Shown here one piece after another: positions 1 to 7,880 of a DNA stretch of 64,000 nucleotides. Below the pieces are notes generated by a model. The model was not told where the DNA came from. It searched no databases and was given only the letters and a program-made list of their open reading frames with translations. Numbering within the stretch: position 1 is the first letter of the stretch; every line of letters starts with the position of its first letter. Source of the DNA: Fervidifonticultor_A sp037443565 (GTDB taxonomy: Bacteria > Sysuimicrobiota > Sysuimicrobiia > Sysuimicrobiales > Humicultoraceae); NCBI GenBank assembly GCA_037443565.1, contig JBBIOB010000009.1, positions 3,416 to 67,415 on the forward strand, read 5' to 3'. Position numbers and translations under genes: made by a program.

Positions 1-1
1 G

Positions 2-487
2 CCCGGCGGCTATGACCTGCACCTGATCACGAGCTGCACGATGCGGCAGACCAAGAGCCGGACCATCACCAACTACTGGTTGACGGCGATCGAACCCGAG
101 AACTTCGTCGAGATGCATCCCAGGGACGCGGCGGGGCGCGGCCTGCGGGACGGCCAGCGGGTGAGGATCGCGTCCGCGACCAACCCCGACGGGGTCTGGG
201 ATCTCAAGAACGGCACCCGCAAGGCGATGGTCGGCAAGCTCAAGCTGAGGGAGGGCATGCGGCCCGGTGTGGTCACCTTCTCGCTCGGCTACGGCCACTG
301 GGCGACCGGGGCGTCGGACGTGGTGATCGACGGCCGCCGCGTCAGGGGCGATCCGCGGCGGGCTGGGGGGATCAACGCCAACGCCGCTCTCCGCACCGAC
401 CCGCAGATGCCCAACACCTGCCTGTCGGACATCGCCGGCGCGAGCGCGGTGTTCTACGACACAAAGGTGAAGGTGGTTCCGGCCTGA
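2..487 (+). CDS. Molybdopterin oxidoreductase, C-terminal fragment (5' end outside window)
   Basis: The reading frame is open from base 2, so this is the 3' part of a longer gene cut by the window edge. The about 160 residues look like the molydopterin dinucleotide-binding beta-barrel that ends DMSO-reductase-family catalytic subunits. The N-terminal part (TSCTMRQTKSRT, NYWLTAIEP) and the segment EMHPRDAAGRGLRDGQRVRI match the typical pattern in which residues become legal co-ligands of the guanine dinucleotide cofactor. The later GYGHWATGAS and NTCLSDIAG segments recall tetrathionate-reductase-like (TtrA) enzymes, but the substrate cannot be decided from the tail. A strong hairpin follows the stop codon. 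The family call is firm; the subfamily is a guess. Confidence 0.8.
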   Translation, partial: PGGYDLHLITSCTMRQTKSRTITNYWLTAIEPENFVEMHPRDAAGRGLRDGQRVRIASATNPDGVWDLKNGTRKAMVGKLKLREGMRPGVVTFSLGYGHWATGASDVVIDGRRVRGDPRRAGGINANAALRTDPQMPNTCLSDIAGASAVFYDTKVKVVPA

Positions 488-510
488 GGGGGGCGCGGTG
501 ACTGGCAATA

Positions 511-540
511 CGCGGGCCGGGGCATCCGCCCCGGCCCGCG
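511..540. terminator. GC-rich hairpin between convergent genes
   Basis: A perfect inverted repeat has 12-bp arms at 511-522 and 529-540, extending to 13 bp with a 4-nt loop. It lies between the ends of the molybdopterin oxidoreductase and the convergent nitroreductase. There is no long T-tract on either side, so it may be a Rho-assisted or bidirectional terminator. Confidence 0.6.
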
Positions 541-571
541 GCACATCTGGCGGGCGATCCACCCGCGCCGA

Positions 572-1117
572 TCAGATCGTCCGCCCGCCGTCGGAGTTCC
601 ACACCTCCCGGTGGACAAGATCCGCCAGCGGGAACCGGTTGATCCGCGCGAGCACGCCCGCGGGATCGGCGTTCGGCCGCGGCCGCCGCTCGCCCGGCGC
701 CGGATGGCCCAGCGACAGGATCGTCGGCAGCAGCGCGTCCTCGGGGATGCCCAGGATCCGCTTCACGGCCCCCTCATCCCTTGGGGTGTTGGGGCAGGAG
801 CCGATCCCCAGCGTCCACGCGGCCAGCATCATGTTCTGCGCCGTCCGGCCGCCGTCGAACGCGCTGCGTGGGTCGAGCAATACCACGGCGATTGCGGCCG
901 CGCATCCCGTCAGGTTGCCGGGCCGCGAGACGAGCGCGCTGAGCTGGCGCAGCCGTCCCCGGTCGGTGACCACGACGAAGCGCCACGGCTGGCGATTGCG
1001 ACTGCTGCCGCTCGCCCGACCGGCCCCGAGGATCCGGGCCATCGCCGCATCTGGGATCGGCCGGTCGAGATAGACACGGACCTCACGCTTGCTTACGATG
1101 GCCAGGTAGGCGTCCAT
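572..1117 (-). CDS. Nitroreductase family protein
   Basis: This 181-aa protein belongs to the FMN-dependent nitroreductase superfamily, which reduces nitro compounds, quinones or enones with NAD(P)H. The N-terminal segment SSRNRQPWRFVVV (about residues 37-49) is the family FMN-phosphate-binding motif, and the middle segment GGRTAQNMMLAAWTLGIGSC is the characteristic helix followed by a Gly-rich turn. Length is normal for the family. The start ATG has an AGGAGG ribosome site about 8 nt upstream. It is convergent with the upstream oxidoreductase and divergent from panB. The physiological substrate is unknown; some relatives act in cofactor biosynthesis (BluB, F420 FbiB-like), but the diagnostic features of those are not evident here. 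Confidence 0.85.
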   Translation of the reverse strand: MDAYLAIVSKREVRVYLDRPIPDAAMARILGAGRASGSSRNRQPWRFVVVTDRGRLRQLSALVSRPGNLTGCAAAIAVVLLDPRSAFDGGRTAQNMMLAAWTLGIGSCPNTPRDEGAVKRILGIPEDALLPTILSLGHPAPGERRPRPNADPAGVLARINRFPLADLVHREVWNSDGGRTI

Positions 1118-1144
1118 CCATCAGCCTCCTTCACGCCTGATGGT

Positions 1145-1170
1145 CGCGTGTGCCGGACCCGGCACACGCG
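1145..1170. repeat. Perfect inverted repeat in the nitroreductase-panB divergent spacer
   Basis: Arms of 11 bp at 1145-1155 and 1160-1170 flank a 4-nt loop. It lies 28 bp upstream of the nitroreductase start and about 75 bp before the candidate panB-side -10 sequence. It could be a repressor operator for the divergent pair or a hairpin in the nitroreductase leader; the sequence alone does not decide. Confidence 0.45.
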
Positions 1171-1240
1171 GGCCTGTGACCCTTTCCGCAGGCGGCCGTC
1201 CGGGTCCTGGCGGGAGTCCCACCAATCGCAGGAGAAGTGA

Positions 1241-1249
1241 TACGATAAT
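1241..1249 (+). promoter_or_regulatory. Candidate -10 region for panB
   Basis: The AT-rich patch TACGATAAT stands out in a GC-rich spacer and includes GATAAT (1244-1249), five of six matches to the sigma-70 -10 consensus. No convincing -35 is seen. It lies about 130 bp before panB. Confidence 0.35.
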
Positions 1250-1251
1250 AA

Positions 1252-1389
1252 ATGATAGTCCTTTCCGGCACGTCGCACGACCCTCGTCAGCGCCGGCCTC
1301 GAACCCGGCGCAGTCAGCTCGCCTACCACATCACCACCTGCATGACGCCGCGCGCCGCTCGGCGCGCATGGAGGTCCTGCCATGTCTGA
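1252..1389 (+). other. Possible 45-codon upstream ORF overlapping panB start
   Basis: An open frame begins with ATG at 1252, just after the candidate -10, and stops with TGA at 1387-1389, eight bases inside panB. The predicted peptide is Arg-rich and resembles nothing I know. Its position would allow a leader-peptide or coupling role, but it has no ribosome site and could be chance. Confidence 0.2.
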
Positions 1390-2236
1390 TCGCCAGAGAG
1401 TCACCCTGCCGGCGCTCTTCAAGAAGGTCGCCGCGGGCGAGCCCATCACCTGGCTGACGTGCTACGACTACCCGACCGCGTACTTCCAGGAGCAGGCCGG
1501 CGTGGACATGATCCTCGTCGGCGACAGCCTGGGCATGACCATGCTCGGCTACGACAGCACGCTGCCGGTGACCATGGACGACATGGTCCGGCACACGCAG
1601 GCCGTGCGCCGCGGGGCGCCCACCGCCTGGCTGGTGGGCGACATGCCCTACATGAGCTATCAGCCCAGCGCAGAGACCGCGGTGCGCAACGCCGGGCGCC
1701 TGATGGCGGAGACCGGATGTGACTCGGTGAAGCTCGAAGGCGGCGCCGAGATGGCCGACCGGGTGCACGCCATCGCCGCCGCGGGCATCCCAGTCATCGG
1801 GCACCTGGGGTTGACCCCGCAGAGCGCCAGCGCGCTCGGGGGCTTCCGGCTGCAGGGCAGGGGCGCGGAACAGGCCAGGAAGATCGTCGACGACGCCAGG
1901 GCGCTCGAGGAGGCCGGGGCGTTCTGCATCCTGCTGGAGCTGGTGCCTGACCGCGTCTGCCGTCTCATCACCGAGCGCGCCGGGCACTGCATCATCATGA
2001 GCCTCGGGTCCGGGCCCCACGCCCACGGCCAGCTCCTCATCTACCACGATGCCTTCGCGCTGTATCCCAAGTTCAAGCCCAAGATGGCGAAGGTGTTTGC
2101 CAATGCCGGCAGCCTGATCCTAGACGGGCTCAGGCAGTACGTGAAGGAGGTCGGTGAGCGCGCGTTCCCGCAGCCGGAGAACTGGTTCGGGATGCCCGAC
2201 GAGGAGTACGACAAGCTGCTCAAGATGCTGGGGTGA
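1382..2236 (+). CDS. panB: 3-methyl-2-oxobutanoate hydroxymethyltransferase (PanB)
   Basis: PanB transfers a hydroxymethyl group from 5,10-methylene-tetrahydrofolate to 2-oxoisovalerate to give ketopantoate, the first committed step of pantothenate and CoA synthesis in the cytosol. The 284-aa sequence carries the family signatures GDSLGM and STLPVTMDDMVRHT (metal-binding Asp in GDS), GDMPYMSY, KLEGG, GHLGLTPQS and the catalytic Glu in LLELVP. Length is close to normal (260-285). An ideal GGAGGT site sits just before the ATG. The stop overlaps the GTG of the following gene (GTGA), so the two are translationally coupled. The substrate-loop segment reads LGSGPHAHGQLL, slightly different from the common IGAGPHCDGQ form, but the call is secure. 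Confidence 0.95.
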   Translation: MSDRQRVTLPALFKKVAAGEPITWLTCYDYPTAYFQEQAGVDMILVGDSLGMTMLGYDSTLPVTMDDMVRHTQAVRRGAPTAWLVGDMPYMSYQPSAETAVRNAGRLMAETGCDSVKLEGGAEMADRVHAIAAAGIPVIGHLGLTPQSASALGGFRLQGRGAEQARKIVDDARALEEAGAFCILLELVPDRVCRLITERAGHCIIMSLGSGPHAHGQLLIYHDAFALYPKFKPKMAKVFANAGSLILDGLRQYVKEVGERAFPQPENWFGMPDEEYDKLLKMLG

Positions 2237-3546
2237 TGGCGATGATGGACAGTCTCCGCGAGCTGCTGCGCATCCCCACGGCGCGTCTGGACGACGTCAA
2301 CGCGGTGCTGCTCGATCCGAACACCCGTGCGGTCAACGATCTCCTGGAGGTCGTGGCGAAGTACGGCACGCCCGTCGAGATCAACCACAGGGCGGCCCAG
2401 GCCCGCCGGCTGCCCGAGCTTCTCCGGCGCGTGGAGGGCACAAGCCCCGAGTACGTGCGGGACCTCCGATGGCTACAGGAGGCGCGCGACCGCGGGGCCT
2501 TCGTCAGCGTGGCCGACTATCGCCGCGATGTGCTCGGCCCCCGGGCCGACACCGTGGCGTTCAAGGAAGACTGCCCGGTGACGCTGGAGATCAGCTCGCT
2601 GCACTACTTCCCGTGGCTCGTCGCCGCCGCGCGGCGCGCAATCGACGGGCGCCTGCTGGTGCCCGGGCGGTTCATCAAGGTGCGAAAGATGAAGGAGCAG
2701 GAGACCGACGGCGACCTGCCGGCCATCGCCGCCGCGATGCAGATCATCGGCGCGAGCTACGTCGAGACCCTGGACACCAAGGGCACCGACGGGTCCAACG
2801 TCCACCTGGGCGGTCCGGAGACGATCACCGGCTACTTCGGCGGCATCGGGCAGCCAAACGACTACGCCTTGAAGTGGCTCGATGAGTTCCTCTACTACTA
2901 CACCACGTACGGGGTCCGGCAGGTGCTCAACATCAACCCGGGCACCGTGCTGCTGGGCTACCTACTCTACCGCCTCGGCGTGGACATCGAGTTCAAGATC
3001 TCGGTGTTCATGGGCAACGACAATCCTTATGCCGCGCTCTGGACGCTGCTGGCAGCGCGGCTGTTCGCCCGCGAGGACGGCACCTCGCCGCTCGTCGGAT
3101 TCAACTGGAGCAACTCGGTGAACAACGAGACGATCGAGATCACCGCCCAGGTCCGCCGTGCGCTCGGCCTGGAGGACAACGTCCGGTTCGAGCACCACAT
3201 CACCGAGACGTGGAAGAGCATCGTGCGGCAGCCCTACAACCGCCGCGATGAGCTGTGCGAGCTGGCGACGCATGTGCCCAACATCTCGGCCAAGCACGAG
3301 GGCGGCGATCCCGAGATCGACAGCGCCCGGCCGCACCCCTCGGACGTGCTCGACTACTTCCGCGAGAAGGCCGAGGTCGTGGCCAGCGGGGACTGGGACG
3401 CGCTCCAGGTGAACTTCACGGACAAGTTCGATGCGACCAACCGGACCGCCCGAGCCCTGACGGAGCACGGGCTCGCGTTCATCGCGGCGCGCTACCTGCA
3501 CCACGACGCCGCGCAGGTGGGGGAGGTGCTCCCGGCTGCCTCTTGA
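2233..3546 (+). CDS. Conserved-looking protein of unknown function coupled to panB
   Basis: I do not recognise this 437-aa protein. It starts at the GTG overlapping the panB stop (alternatives are the ATG codons at 2236, 2242 or 2245) and is therefore probably co-translated with PanB. It has no signal peptide or membrane segment, is rich in charged and aromatic residues, and has an evenly folded alpha/beta appearance consistent with a soluble enzyme. Candidate functional patches are ETDGDLPA, TLDTKGTDGSNVHLGG, NINPGTVLLGY, FMGNDNPYA, FNWSNSVNNETIE and FEHHITETW, with many conserved-type Asp, Asn and His residues typical of a phosphate or metal site. Context suggests a role near ketopantoate or one-carbon metabolism, but that is inference only. 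No other pantothenate gene is adjacent. Confidence 0.75.
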   Translation: MMAMMDSLRELLRIPTARLDDVNAVLLDPNTRAVNDLLEVVAKYGTPVEINHRAAQARRLPELLRRVEGTSPEYVRDLRWLQEARDRGAFVSVADYRRDVLGPRADTVAFKEDCPVTLEISSLHYFPWLVAAARRAIDGRLLVPGRFIKVRKMKEQETDGDLPAIAAAMQIIGASYVETLDTKGTDGSNVHLGGPETITGYFGGIGQPNDYALKWLDEFLYYYTTYGVRQVLNINPGTVLLGYLLYRLGVDIEFKISVFMGNDNPYAALWTLLAARLFAREDGTSPLVGFNWSNSVNNETIEITAQVRRALGLEDNVRFEHHITETWKSIVRQPYNRRDELCELATHVPNISAKHEGGDPEIDSARPHPSDVLDYFREKAEVVASGDWDALQVNFTDKFDATNRTARALTEHGLAFIAARYLHHDAAQVGEVLPAAS

Positions 3547-3605
3547 GGCGGTCTGGCCCCGGTCAGAGGCAGTAGCTACGGTACCGCGTGAGGAGGGCCC
3601 CTATC

Positions 3606-4438
3606 ATGACCACCCCGTCGTTTTCCCGCGCGCTCGTCCCGCTCGACGGCTCGGCGCTTGCTGAGCGGGGGCTCGAGTACGCGCTGCTCCTGGCCCGGCC
3701 GCTCGGCCTTCCGCTGACGCTGCTGCGCGTCGTCGCGGGGGCGGAACAGCACGCCGAAGCCACCCGGTATCTGGAGGCGACGGCTGTCCGCGTCCGGACC
3801 GCCGGTCTGACGGTCTCCCCGAGATCCGGGAGGGCGATCCCGCGCAGGAGATCCTGGCGGCCCAGCGTGACGATGACCTGCTCGCGATGGCATCGCACGG
3901 CGCGAGTGGGCTCGAGCGCTTCCTGCGGGGCGGCGTCGCCGACCGGATTCTGCGGTACGGCCGGTCGCCGGTGTTCCTGGCGCGGGCCTTCAGGCCGGTC
4001 GTCGGCGAGCTTTCGCCGGTGACCGTGGCGCTGGACGGGTCCGAACGCGCTGAGTCCATCCTGCCCTACGTCCGATCGCTGGCCCGCGCCCTAGACGCCG
4101 AGATCAAGATCGTCAGGGCCGTGCACGCCCGCGCGTTCGATGCGGTAGCCTATCCGTCACAGATCGTCCGGATGACCCTTGAGTGGGAGCGCGGCGAAGG
4201 GGCACGGTACGTCGAGACGCTGGTGGGAGCCCTGACGCGCGAGGGTTTCCGGGCCCGGGGTGCGGTCGTCGAGAAGGAGCCGGCGCAGGCCATCATCGAG
4301 GCCGCGGCCGAGGAGCGCGGCGGGTTCATTGCGATGACGACGCGCGGGCGCAGCGGTCTCGCCCGCACCATGCTGGGGAGCGTCGCCTCCAGGGTCAGCG
4401 AGAGGGCCGAGGACCCGGTGCTGCTCGTGAGAGCCTGA
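3606..4438 (+). pseudogene. Universal stress protein, tandem UspA domains, single-base frameshift
   Basis: Two UspA-type nucleotide-binding domains are encoded, but in different frames. The first half (from ATG 3606, with AGGAGG at 3591-3596) carries ALVPLDGS and ALLLARPLG. The second half carries MASHGASGLERF and GGVADRILRYGRSPVFLAR, then a complete second domain with TVALDGSE and MTTRGRSGLARTMLGSVASRV, the G-2x-G-9x-G(S/T) ATP-binding motif. The switch lies in the C-run at 3817-3820; restoring one base gives a continuous VSPEIREGDPAQEIL sequence of about 278 residues. It is either a real inactivating indel or a sequencing error. Usp proteins are cytosolic stress-survival factors. Confidence 0.8.
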
Positions 4439-4446
4439 CGCGGCGC

Positions 4447-5347
4447 ATGACCGCCTGGGCACTCCTGCCCGCTCTCTCGGCACTCGGGCTCGCGGCCGTC
4501 GAAGCCCGCGTGCACCGGGACCGGCTTCACCGCATCCCGCACCGCATCCATGTCAACGGGACCAGGGGGAAGTCCAGCGTCGTCCGCCTGATCGCCGCCG
4601 GGCTGCTCGTGGAGCGGGCCAGGGTCGGGGCCGGTCGGCTGATCGTCGTCCCGCGTGCCAACGGCAGCGGGTTTACCCACAACGACCCACAGGAGGCCTC
4701 CCCGCAGCGGCTTGTCATTGAAACACCTGGCGGGCCGCGCTGGTTTCGCTTCGGCTCGCGCGCCACGAACCCGGTCGATCAGTGGCCGGACCCCGACGTC
4801 TACGTGCACGCGGCCACCGGACAGCGGCTGTCGGGCAGCGAGGTGCGCAATCTGAAGCGGGCCTTCCCTGGCCGGGCCGACGGCACGTTCACCGAGCAGA
4901 TCGCCCTGGCCATCACGACCCTGATCAGGAGCGAGGGCGTCGACCTCGTGATTGACCTGCACGAGGCCTCGCCCGAGTACCCCGTGATCGCCGGCCAGGT
5001 TGCGCGGGTTGACCCACCGCGAGCTGGGCGACCACACGGATGCGCTCGCGGTCCTGATGGAGACACCCAATCCCGCACAGGGCCGCATCTGCGGGCGGAC
5101 CATGGCCGACCTGGCGCTGACCGGGCGCGACGAGATCTACGAGCGGGCGGCCCGGGCAGGCCGCCTGTTCGTGCCGTTCGATGCCGGCGGGTGGCCGCTC
5201 GACGTCCGCGTCGGCCGGCACGCCACCGGCGTGGGGCTGAACTCGCCGGGCTGCAGGCCGGGACGTGGCGTGACCATTCAAAGCCTGCCCTCCCTCGAGG
5301 ACCTGCGCAGGGACGGTCTCGGCCGGTACCTCCAACCGCCCCGCTAA
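4447..5347 (+). pseudogene. PgsB/CapB N-terminus fused to a decayed succinylglutamate desuccinylase/aspartoacylase-like gene
   Basis: The first about 50 codons match PgsB/CapB, the poly-gamma-glutamate ligase: an N-terminal hydrophobic segment, then RIPHRIHVNGTRGKSSVVRL with its P-loop-like NGTRGKSS. The frame then passes into a different protein, an AstE/AspA-type zinc deacylase core: GRLIVVPRANGSGF, LNRAFPG-like LKRAFPGRADG and DLHEASPEYPVI. The deacylase lacks its N-terminal zinc-binding H-x-x-E region. At about 4995 the frame changes and part of the middle is missing (YPVI runs directly into LRGLTHREL), and the end (LFVPFDAGG, VGRHATGVG) also looks shortened before PSLEDLRRDGLG. It reads as a deletion fusion of two genes of a poly-gamma-glutamate locus with further internal deletions. 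A functional product is unlikely. Confidence 0.65.
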
Positions 5348-5369
5348 ACGCTGTTGGACTTCCCCGCCG

Positions 5370-5441
5370 CCCCTCGTCTGAAGTCCTGAGGGGTGTCAGT
5401 TCTCCGTCCGTCAGGCGGCGAACTGATATCCCCCCGGGGGG
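5370..5441 (+). promoter_or_regulatory. Stem-loops in the maeB leader
   Basis: Three inverted repeats follow each other: 5370-5375 with 5388-5393 (6 bp), 5396-5406 with 5416-5426 (10 bp with one mismatch), and a C6G6 palindrome at 5430-5441. The first may terminate upstream transcription. The others may be structured leader or operator sequence for maeB. No known riboswitch consensus was recognised. Confidence 0.35.
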
Positions 5442-5492
5442 CCACTTGATACCTTGAAAGTGATGCCTTGACCAAAGAGGGGTGATCACGCC

Positions 5493-7781
5493 ATGCCACC
5501 AGCGGGGTTTACCCGCGAGGATGTCCTGGAATACCACACTCGCGGCGGCAAGCCCGGCAAGATCGCGATTACGCTCACCAAACCCTGCGCGACGCAGCGC
5601 GACCTGACCCTGGCGTACAGCCCGGGGGTCGCGGTGCCCGTGCGCGAGATCCACAAAGATCCGCTCGACGCCTACGCCTACACCAGCAAGGGAAACCTCG
5701 TCGCGGTGCTCAGTAACGGGACGGCCATCCTGGGGCTCGGCAACCTCGGCCCGCTGGCCAGCAAACCCGTCATGGAGGGGAAGGCGCTGCTCTTCAAGCG
5801 GTTCGCCGACGTTGACGCGTTCGACATCGAGATCGACGCGAAGACGCCGGAAGAGATCATCGCCGCGGCCAAGGCGATGGCCCCCACGTTCGGCGGAATC
5901 AACCTCGAGGACATCAAGGCGCCCGAGTGCTTCGAGGTGGAGGAGCGCCTCAAGGAAGAGCTCGACATCCCGGTCTTCCACGACGACCAGCACGGCACCG
6001 CGATCATCAGCGGGGCCGGCCTGCTCAACGCCCTCGAGCTGGTCAACAAGCGCATCGACGAGATCACGGTGGTGGTCAGTGGCGCTGGCGCCTCGGCGAT
6101 CGCCACCGCCGAGTTCTACATCGGGCTCGGCGTCCTGCGCGAGCACATCATCCTGTGCGACACCAAGGGCGTGGTCTACAAGGGCCGCACCGAGAACATG
6201 AACCCCTACAAGGAGCGGCTGGCGGTCGAGACCGAGGCGCGCACCCTGGCGGACGCGCTGCGCGGTGCCGACGTCTTCCTCGGCCTGTCCGGGCCGAACC
6301 TCGTCACGCGCGAGATGGTGCGCAGCATGGCCCGTGACCCCGTCATCTTCGCGATGGCCAACCCGGATCCCGAGATCCCCTACGACGAGGCCAAGGCCGA
6401 GCGGCCCGAGGCCATCGTGGCCACCGGGCGCTCCGACTTCCCCAACCAGGTCAACAACGTCCTGGGGTTCCCGTTCATCTTCCGGGGCGCCCTCGATGTG
6501 CGGGCCCGGGCCATCAACGAGGAGATGAAGATGGCCGCGGCCAGGGCGCTCGCGGCGCTGGCCAAGGAGGAGGTCCCCGAGGTCGTGCTGCGGGCCTACG
6601 GCCTGACCGGCCTGCGGTTCGGCCGCGACTACATCATCCCCAAGCCCAACGACCCGCGCGTGCCGCTCTGGGTGGCGCCCGCGGTGGCCGAGGCGGCCAT
6701 GAAGACCGGTGTGGCCCGCGTCCAGGTGGACATGAAGGAGTACCGGGACCGCCTGTCCCGCCGGCTCATTCCCGCCTGCCAGATCATGAACACGATCGTG
6801 GCGCAGGCGCAGTCGTCGCCGCGGCGCATCGTCTTCCCAGAGGGCGAGGAGCCCAGCATCATCCGGGCCGCGGTCGTCGTGTCGAAGGATGGTATCGGGC
6901 ATCCGATTCTCCTCGGCCGCAAGGAGGTCATCCGGCGGCGCATGGAGGAGATCCGGGTGACGGTCCCCCTCGAGATCATCGACTCGGAGGAAGCGCCGCA
7001 GCGCGAGCGCTACGCCGAGGCGCTGTTCTTCCTGCGGCAGCGCAAGGGGATGACACGCCGGGAGGCGATCACCCGCGTCATCCGGCCGGTGATGTACGGC
7101 GTCATGATGGTGCACACGGGCGACGCGGACGCCTGTCTGGCCGGGGTTGCCCACAACTATCCCGATGTGATCCGGCCGGCCCTGCAGGTCGTCGGCGTGG
7201 CCCCTGGATTCAAGCGTGTAGCCGGGCTGTACCTGGTCTTGTGGAACCAGAAGCTGTACCTGTTTGCCGATCCCACGGTGAACATTGAATCGACGGCCGA
7301 GGACCTGGCCGATATCGCCATCATGGCCGCCGACCGCGCCATGGCCCTGCACATCTCGCCGCGGGTGGCGATGCTGTCGTTCTCGAGCTTCGGCTCGACG
7401 CGGCATCCGCTGTCCGAAAAGATCCGCCATGCCACCGAGCTCGTCCGGGCGCGGCGGCCAGACCTCATGGTGGACGGTGAGATGATGGTCGAGACGGCGC
7501 TCAACCCGGCGCTGCGCGAGGCGGAGTATCCCTTCTCGGTGCTCAAGGGCGAGGCGAATGTCCTGGTCTTCCCGAGCCTGGAGGCCGCCAACGTCGCCTA
7601 CAAGCTCATGGAGCACCTCGCCGGCGCCACGGTCGTGGGGCCGATCCTGATGGGCATGGGCCGCTCGATCCACATCCTGCCGCGGGGCGCGGAGGTGGAC
7701 GCGATCGTCAACATGGCCGCGCTCGCGGTCACGGACGCGCAGTTACTGGAGATGCGGCCGCGCAGGGCTGCTGCCAGCTAG
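5493..7781 (+). CDS. maeB: NADP-dependent malic enzyme with C-terminal phosphotransacetylase domain (MaeB type)
   Basis: The enzyme decarboxylates malate oxidatively to pyruvate and CO2, supplying NADPH and pyruvate. The 762-aa length is that of the large MaeB class. Residues about 15-150 are the malic N-terminal domain (LAYSPGVAVP, LGLGNLGPLASKPVMEGK) and 160-400 the NAD(P)-binding domain (FHDDQHGTA, VSGAGASAIA, GLSGPNLV, FAMANPDPE). Residues about 430-755 resemble phosphate acetyltransferase and are believed to be regulatory, binding acetyl-CoA, in this class. The ATG has a good GAGGGGTGAT ribosome site. A perfect hairpin follows the stop, so the gene is probably monocistronic. Confidence 0.95.
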   Translation: MPPAGFTREDVLEYHTRGGKPGKIAITLTKPCATQRDLTLAYSPGVAVPVREIHKDPLDAYAYTSKGNLVAVLSNGTAILGLGNLGPLASKPVMEGKALLFKRFADVDAFDIEIDAKTPEEIIAAAKAMAPTFGGINLEDIKAPECFEVEERLKEELDIPVFHDDQHGTAIISGAGLLNALELVNKRIDEITVVVSGAGASAIATAEFYIGLGVLREHIILCDTKGVVYKGRTENMNPYKERLAVETEARTLADALRGADVFLGLSGPNLVTREMVRSMARDPVIFAMANPDPEIPYDEAKAERPEAIVATGRSDFPNQVNNVLGFPFIFRGALDVRARAINEEMKMAAARALAALAKEEVPEVVLRAYGLTGLRFGRDYIIPKPNDPRVPLWVAPAVAEAAMKTGVARVQVDMKEYRDRLSRRLIPACQIMNTIVAQAQSSPRRIVFPEGEEPSIIRAAVVVSKDGIGHPILLGRKEVIRRRMEEIRVTVPLEIIDSEEAPQRERYAEALFFLRQRKGMTRREAITRVIRPVMYGVMMVHTGDADACLAGVAHNYPDVIRPALQVVGVAPGFKRVAGLYLVLWNQKLYLFADPTVNIESTAEDLADIAIMAADRAMALHISPRVAMLSFSSFGSTRHPLSEKIRHATELVRARRPDLMVDGEMMVETALNPALREAEYPFSVLKGEANVLVFPSLEAANVAYKLMEHLAGATVVGPILMGMGRSIHILPRGAEVDAIVNMAALAVTDAQLLEMRPRRAAAS

Positions 7782-7810
7782 GCAGTCGGCGCGCCCGCAA
7801 GATAGACCAA

Positions 7811-7841
7811 GGAAGGGGCGGACGAAGTGTCCGCCCCTTCC
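7811..7841. terminator. Bidirectional hairpin terminator
   Basis: Perfect 13-bp arms at 7811-7823 and 7829-7841 enclose a 5-nt loop, midway between convergent maeB and the spermidine-synthase-like gene. Some A residues precede it and TTCC follows, giving modest terminator character in both directions. Confidence 0.75.
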
Positions 7842-7880
7842 ACATGCCCGCGCACGCTCGAGGGCGCGGCTTCGCGCCGG

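Noticed and set aside
4800..7673. 957-codon open frame on the minus strand opposite maeB
   Set aside because: It is the mirror of a real gene in GC-rich DNA; the residues are Arg/Gly/His-rich without motifs, and it crosses the maeB start and the upstream pseudogene.
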